Shown: positions 60,361 through 64,000 of the stretch, one piece after another
Numbering within the stretch: position 1 is the stretch's first letter
Layout of the letters: each line of letters starts with the position of its first letter
Origin: Tridacna crocea
Lineage: Eukaryota > Mollusca > Bivalvia > Cardiida > Cardiidae
DNA length: 64,000 nucleotides
Assembly (NCBI GenBank): GCA_943736015.1
Contig: OX031063.1
Location: 40,626,672 to 40,690,671 of the forward strand
Direction: 5' to 3'
Translations under genes and position numbers: made by a program
Notes under the pieces: generated by a model
What the model saw: the letters and a program-made list of their open reading frames with translations, nothing else
Told to the model about the DNA's origin: nothing
The model's database searches: none

Positions 60361-61569
60361 ATGTCTGCAAACACAACCGATGGGTTTTATGAACAATCTG
60401 AGAGAGTATCAATGCCATTCATTTTCATGATGCGAATCATGGCTTTCATAATTCTGTGTTTAAATGGAACGGTACTCTTTTGTATCTGTGTGAAAAAATA
60501 CAGTATGCCGAGAATCTACACGTTGCAGATTCTTTGTCTGTGTCTCACAGACAACATGGCCGGAGCAGCCCTCCTGGCCATGTCATTCATGGACTATGAT
60601 TGGTTTAGAACCGACATTATTCGGTGTTGTTTTCTTCTTGGCCTTTTCATGTCATCGCAGTCTGCAACGCTTTATAACGTGACGGCGATATGTATTAACA
60701 GATTTATAATTATGTTACGGATGGACAGGATGGATAATCATCTGACCAGAGCTAAAGTAATTGCATTTAGCTTAGCAGCTTTAGTTTTTGGCATAACGTT
60801 TTGTTCTTTGCCTTTCATATTTTGGGGGCCTGACTTAGGGTACAAAACCAAAACTGGCTGCTCAATGGAAGCAGCCTTTGGCGAAAACATTAGATCCTCA
60901 ATTAAAGTATTTTTCGGAACTTTCCTATTCCCGTTGCTGATCACAAACTTCCTGTATGGATGTTTGTTTTTCATGATACGACGCAAACTAAGACAGATTC
61001 GTCCAGAAACTCATGCTGACCCGGGCGAGGATGCTCCGTCTTACATAAAACTGCGCACAAAGAACCAGATAGGCAGCAGGTGGGTTGCATCGAGCTATCA
61101 AGTTTATAGTCAAAGAGCGGGACCTGCAAACTTAAGCACCTGTCTACGTGACACTTCAACAACTAATATGAATAAGACAAGATGGACAAAACGTGACGGT
61201 AGGGAAAACAACAGTTTGAATTTTCACGTGGGACGTATAGCGGTGGTTAGTCATTCGAATGCAAATACGGCACAATCCACATCAACTTCCGCAGCTGAAA
61301 GACGATTGTACCAGAATAAAGCATTTACATTGATTGGATTCATACTTCTTTTCCTGAACATATGTACTTGGCCGGGTATTTTGGTTTTAATGAAGGGTTT
61401 TCTCATTGATTCGTGGTCTCTGTCTAGAGGGTTGACTGTCCTCTTGTTCTGCAGTATAAGTTTTAACTCAATTATAAATCCGATTTTATACACCGTACGA
61501 TTGAAAGAATTTCGAAAAGTTCTCTGTGATATATTCTTATGTTCTCATTCGAGAACCGTTTTTCGATGA
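60361..61569 (+). CDS. Orphan class A (rhodopsin-like) GPCR, intronless, paralogue 2
   Basis: 402 aa from the ATG at 60361, which is chosen over the in-frame ATG at 60328 because MSANTTDGFYEQSERVSMPF then aligns without gaps to the start of paralogue 1. In this numbering: TM1 LNGT, TM2 LTDN (D64), TM3 with CINRF (N113, R114, F115), TM6 CTWPG (335-339) and TM7 NPILY (373-377). Cysteines at TM3 (C89/C90) and ECL2 (C167) are kept. No TM3 aspartate of the amine receptors (F96). The long third loop is unrelated in length and sequence to that of paralogue 1 beyond its first residues, whereas TM2-TM3 are almost identical, including at DNA level (GATTGGTTTAGAACCGACAT). Possible N-glycosylation at NTT. 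Plasma membrane receptor; ligand unknown. AATAAA at 61656-61661 could end the transcript. Confidence 0.88.
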   Translation: MSANTTDGFYEQSERVSMPFIFMMRIMAFIILCLNGTVLFCICVKKYSMPRIYTLQILCLCLTDNMAGAALLAMSFMDYDWFRTDIIRCCFLLGLFMSSQSATLYNVTAICINRFIIMLRMDRMDNHLTRAKVIAFSLAALVFGITFCSLPFIFWGPDLGYKTKTGCSMEAAFGENIRSSIKVFFGTFLFPLLITNFLYGCLFFMIRRKLRQIRPETHADPGEDAPSYIKLRTKNQIGSRWVASSYQVYSQRAGPANLSTCLRDTSTTNMNKTRWTKRDGRENNSLNFHVGRIAVVSHSNANTAQSTSTSAAERRLYQNKAFTLIGFILLFLNICTWPGILVLMKGFLIDSWSLSRGLTVLLFCSISFNSIINPILYTVRLKEFRKVLCDIFLCSHSRTVFR

Positions 61570-61655
61570 ATAATTTTTATGTTTGTTAAGAGAGTTGTAC
61601 ATGTTGGATTGTAGCTTGCATACGTTGAATTGCTCTTATCCTGCTAAATAACTAA

Positions 61656-61661
61656 AATAAA
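61656..61661 (+). promoter_or_regulatory. Possible polyadenylation signal of GPCR 2
   Basis: AATAAA 87 bp after the stop codon. Confidence 0.35.
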
Positions 61662-62097
61662 AATTTCAATTCGGTAATAGAAACCCAAATGTTCCTATTG
61701 CAAAGTTATGGTTTGGGGATTAGCGTCTACTGATCGTAATCATCTATTCACTTAGACAAAGAACTAAATCAAAGATGGGAAACTACATGTATATATATAT
61801 ACGCCACAATTACTGTAGCCAGTAATTCCCAAAACGCCACATTTATATAACCAAGGGAGTTATTTCCTTTCCGAGAGATAAATACTTCATGGGAGTTAAT
61901 CCATCGCCATCTGCACACTTTAACAAAAGGAGTTACTTCCCTCACAATAGGAGTTACGCTCGCGTGAATTATTTTAACATTTAATTAAAATTAAGTTGGA
62001 TAAATATCTGCATACCGTAATGCCAGCTCTTACTTTTGGTTGGAACAGAGATTGTATACATGTGTATAAATACAATCCAAATATTCTACGTAAATCA
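61662..62097. other. Intergenic with repeated GGAGTTAYTTCC motif
   Basis: GGGAGTTATTTCC, GGGAGTTAATCC, GGAGTTACTTCC and GGAGTTACGCTC occur within 61856-61965, apparently debris of a short repeat. Confidence 0.35.
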
Positions 62098-62568
62098 AGG
62101 GTGACAACCTACGTCATAACAGAGATGTCCGAATAGCCGCCATTTTGTGCGCAAAGTGCAGATTAATTACTTTAAAAAGATATATGTAACTAAAATCTAC
62201 TTATAATTCTACTTCATCTGGTGACGGTAAATATATGTGTCCTTTTCGTGAAATCAAAATGCCATGAAACAATTTTGTAGCTCTAGAAACACTTCAACAC
62301 AATTATTCTTACGACATTTATTTTTAAATCGCACATGTGTCACCGGCTTTGAAAATTGTGCGGAAGTAATTGCAAAAACAACGAAACTAATGAACAAAAT
62401 ATTAATGTATACTAACGAAGAAAGTTGTCAGGTACCATATGCACTGCTTTGTTTGGACAGATCTTCAATAACAATAATGTACAAGCTGAAAAACTTACCT
62501 TTTAAAACGAAAATGGCGGATTTAAAATGTTTCCGATGACGTATGCTATGACGTAGGTTGTTACCCCT
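62098..62568. mobile_element. TIR element AGGGKWACAACCTACGTCATA
   Basis: AGGGTGACAACCTACGTCAT at the left and ATGACGTAGGTTGTTACCCCT at the right, followed inward by GCCGCCATTTTG / AAAATGGCGG. About 470 bp. A + frame inside (62264-62539) has no transposase resemblance. No target duplication resolved. Confidence 0.6.
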
Positions 62569-62921
62569 GGTAAATGCACGCAGATAAGTGACAGGCTGCC
62601 TCACAGATAGTGCGGCCAAGAGGATATGTCTTCAACTTAAACCTGAAGATGTGTATCGTATAGAATTCTGGAAGAGGTAGATCGATGTAAAATATGTGTG
62701 GAAGAAGACGAGACATTCATGTACCTCGAAGGTCTCAAGTAAACATATTCATACTTTGAATTGTTCAAACAGTCCCAATAACACTACCTTACTCTAGAAA
62801 ACTTCTAAAATGGCCTCTGTATGTTATATTTGAATTATCCGTTTTACAGGAAATAATCAAAATGATTATAATGGTAATAATAATCAGGAAAAAGAGAAGA
62901 AGTAGAGGGAGAAGAAGAACA

Positions 62922-62972
<51 letters not shown>

Positions 62973-63141
62973 CATAGATATTTGCTTCTGTGAAATCCAG
63001 ACAACAAAGTCATGCTGTCTGTCGATCACCCGGGGCGTAGTGCTCTGTATACAACAGACATGTGATGGAGGTATTTGACAAACTGTAGTGGCTTCATATA
63101 ATAACGTTGCTCTTTCAAGTTTAAGAGAGTACGATAATAGA
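62569..63141. repeat. Intergenic with (GA)n at 62926-62970
   Basis: A run of about 22 GA dinucleotides inside a purine-rich stretch (62885-62970). Otherwise unremarkable. Confidence 0.6.
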
Positions 63142-63253
63142 AATAGGTATGCCATGTATACAGCGATTTGTAGTTGTTCCAGTTTACTGGTAAAAGGAAT
63201 AGGTATGCCATGTATAGAGCGATTTGTAGTTGTTCCAGTTTACTGGTAAATGG
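63142..63253. repeat. 56-bp tandem duplication
   Basis: Two copies of a unit starting AATAGGTATGCCATGTATA and containing GCGATTTGTAGTTGTTCC; they differ by two substitutions. Confidence 0.85.
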
Positions 63254-63288
63254 AAGGCAAACAAAGCAATATATACATACATATGGTA

Positions 63289-63855
63289 CAGGGTGACCCC
63301 AAAAAAATGAGACCCATGAACATGTTAATAAAAACTTCAATTTTCAGGCTACAGAAACCAAACATCACACATTTTATCTCAACTTAACGCAAGGCCTGCA
63401 CACCAAGTTTCATTAGTCAGGGCTTATCACTTACTGTTTAATGACGTCTTTCCATAATGTACTCAAAATGAGCCCCTCGGCTCTGGCGGCACACTTGAAC
63501 ACGACGCGCGAAGTTCTCAATGACTCAATGTCTATAGGAATAATCCCGAAAACATTCACGAGTTGAAGGAGGCCATAACTGCTAAGATTCGTGAGATTCC
63601 AAAGGAGGAGTGCGTTCGAGTCATTGAGAATTTCGCGCGTCGTGTTCAAGTGTGCCGCCAGCCCAGAGGGGCTCATTTTGAGCACATTATGGAAAGACGT
63701 CATTAAACAGAAAGTGATAAGCCCTGAGTAATGAAACTTGGTGTGCAGGCCTTGCGTTAAGTAGAGATAATATGTGCGATTTTTGGTTTCTGTAGCTTGA
63801 AAATTGAAGTTTTTATTAACATGTTCATGGGTCTCATTTTTTTGGGGTCACCCTG
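63289..63855. mobile_element. Foldback mariner-type element, TA target duplication
   Basis: TA at 63287-63288 and 63856-63857 flank CAGGGTGACCCCAAAAAA and its complement. The inverted arms extend about 240 bp each, far longer than a normal mariner TIR, because each arm includes the end of a transposase gene. Non-autonomous. Confidence 0.8.
63557..63706 (+). pseudogene. C-terminal fragment of a Tc1/mariner transposase
   Basis: Fifty codons to a TAA, containing LKEAITAKIREIP and VIENFARRVQVC followed by GAHFEHIM, the usual C-terminal pattern of this transposase family. No catalytic DDE/D region remains. The opposite arm encodes nearly the same end on the - strand (about 63435-63530). Confidence 0.65.
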
Positions 63856-64000
63856 TACTTCATGGATTTTTTTTTCTAAATCCAGTATCCGACATGATAC
63901 AGTTGATAGCAATCAATTGACGTTACAAGCTTATGAAAAATCTTAAAAATTGTTACGGTGCTCTTTTTTATTAAGAAACTAGCAGACACCACATAAACTA

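Noticed and set aside
62844-63155. - strand frames rich in Ser-Leu
   Set aside because: Produced by the (GA)n microsatellite read as (TC)n.

Overview
The window looks like nuclear DNA of a bivalve mollusc, probably a heterodont clam. This is inferred from a spliced metazoan UBE3A gene with long AT-rich introns, two intronless orphan GPCRs, and repeat types that bivalve genomes carry in large numbers: tandem-repeat-cored elements, elements starting TTTTAGCTCACCTGAGC, and short GC-rich foldback elements. Nothing bacterial or organellar is seen. No species call is made.

Layout. Positions 1-5000 are repeats. They include a compact LTR element (3012-3785) with three LTRs, each holding a tRNA-like Pol III cassette. 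Positions 5145-22498 hold a complete UBE3A ubiquitin-ligase gene on the + strand. I resolve ten coding exons, with in-phase junctions summing to 878 codons plus stop, from the AZUL zinc finger to the catalytic HECT cysteine (C846). About twenty copies of one TTAA-flanked palindromic MITE lie in its introns. Positions 22500-41400 are mostly repeats, dominated by seven long elements with cores of 155-170 bp tandem units. One core has a higher-order period of about 988 bp, and one element is nested in another. Positions 41410-42615 and 60361-61569 are two paralogous seven-transmembrane receptors. The DNA between and after them holds more MITEs, a TTAA-flanked foldback element of about 2 kb, a 51-bp minisatellite interrupted by a 351-bp element, hAT- or Merlin-like elements, a second tRNA-bearing LTR element on the - strand (59326-59859), and a foldback mariner remnant (63289-63855).

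Most notable. Two unrelated miniature LTR retrotransposons (TRIM type) each have LTRs of about 200 bp, a primer binding site, a polypurine tract, a 4-bp target duplication and almost no internal sequence. Both carry tRNA-type Pol III promoter boxes inside the LTR. The first has a full cloverleaf and a T5 terminator, the second a degenerate tRNA-like sequence. The closest design I know of is plant Cassandra, whose LTR carries 5S rRNA. Whether tRNA-bearing LTR elements of this kind are already described in molluscs could not be checked.

Working together. The host genes show no operon-like relation. UBE3A would add ubiquitin to proteins in the cytosol or nucleus, and the two receptors would act at the plasma membrane. 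No autonomous transposase or reverse transcriptase gene is present, so nearly every mobile element here depends on enzymes encoded elsewhere.
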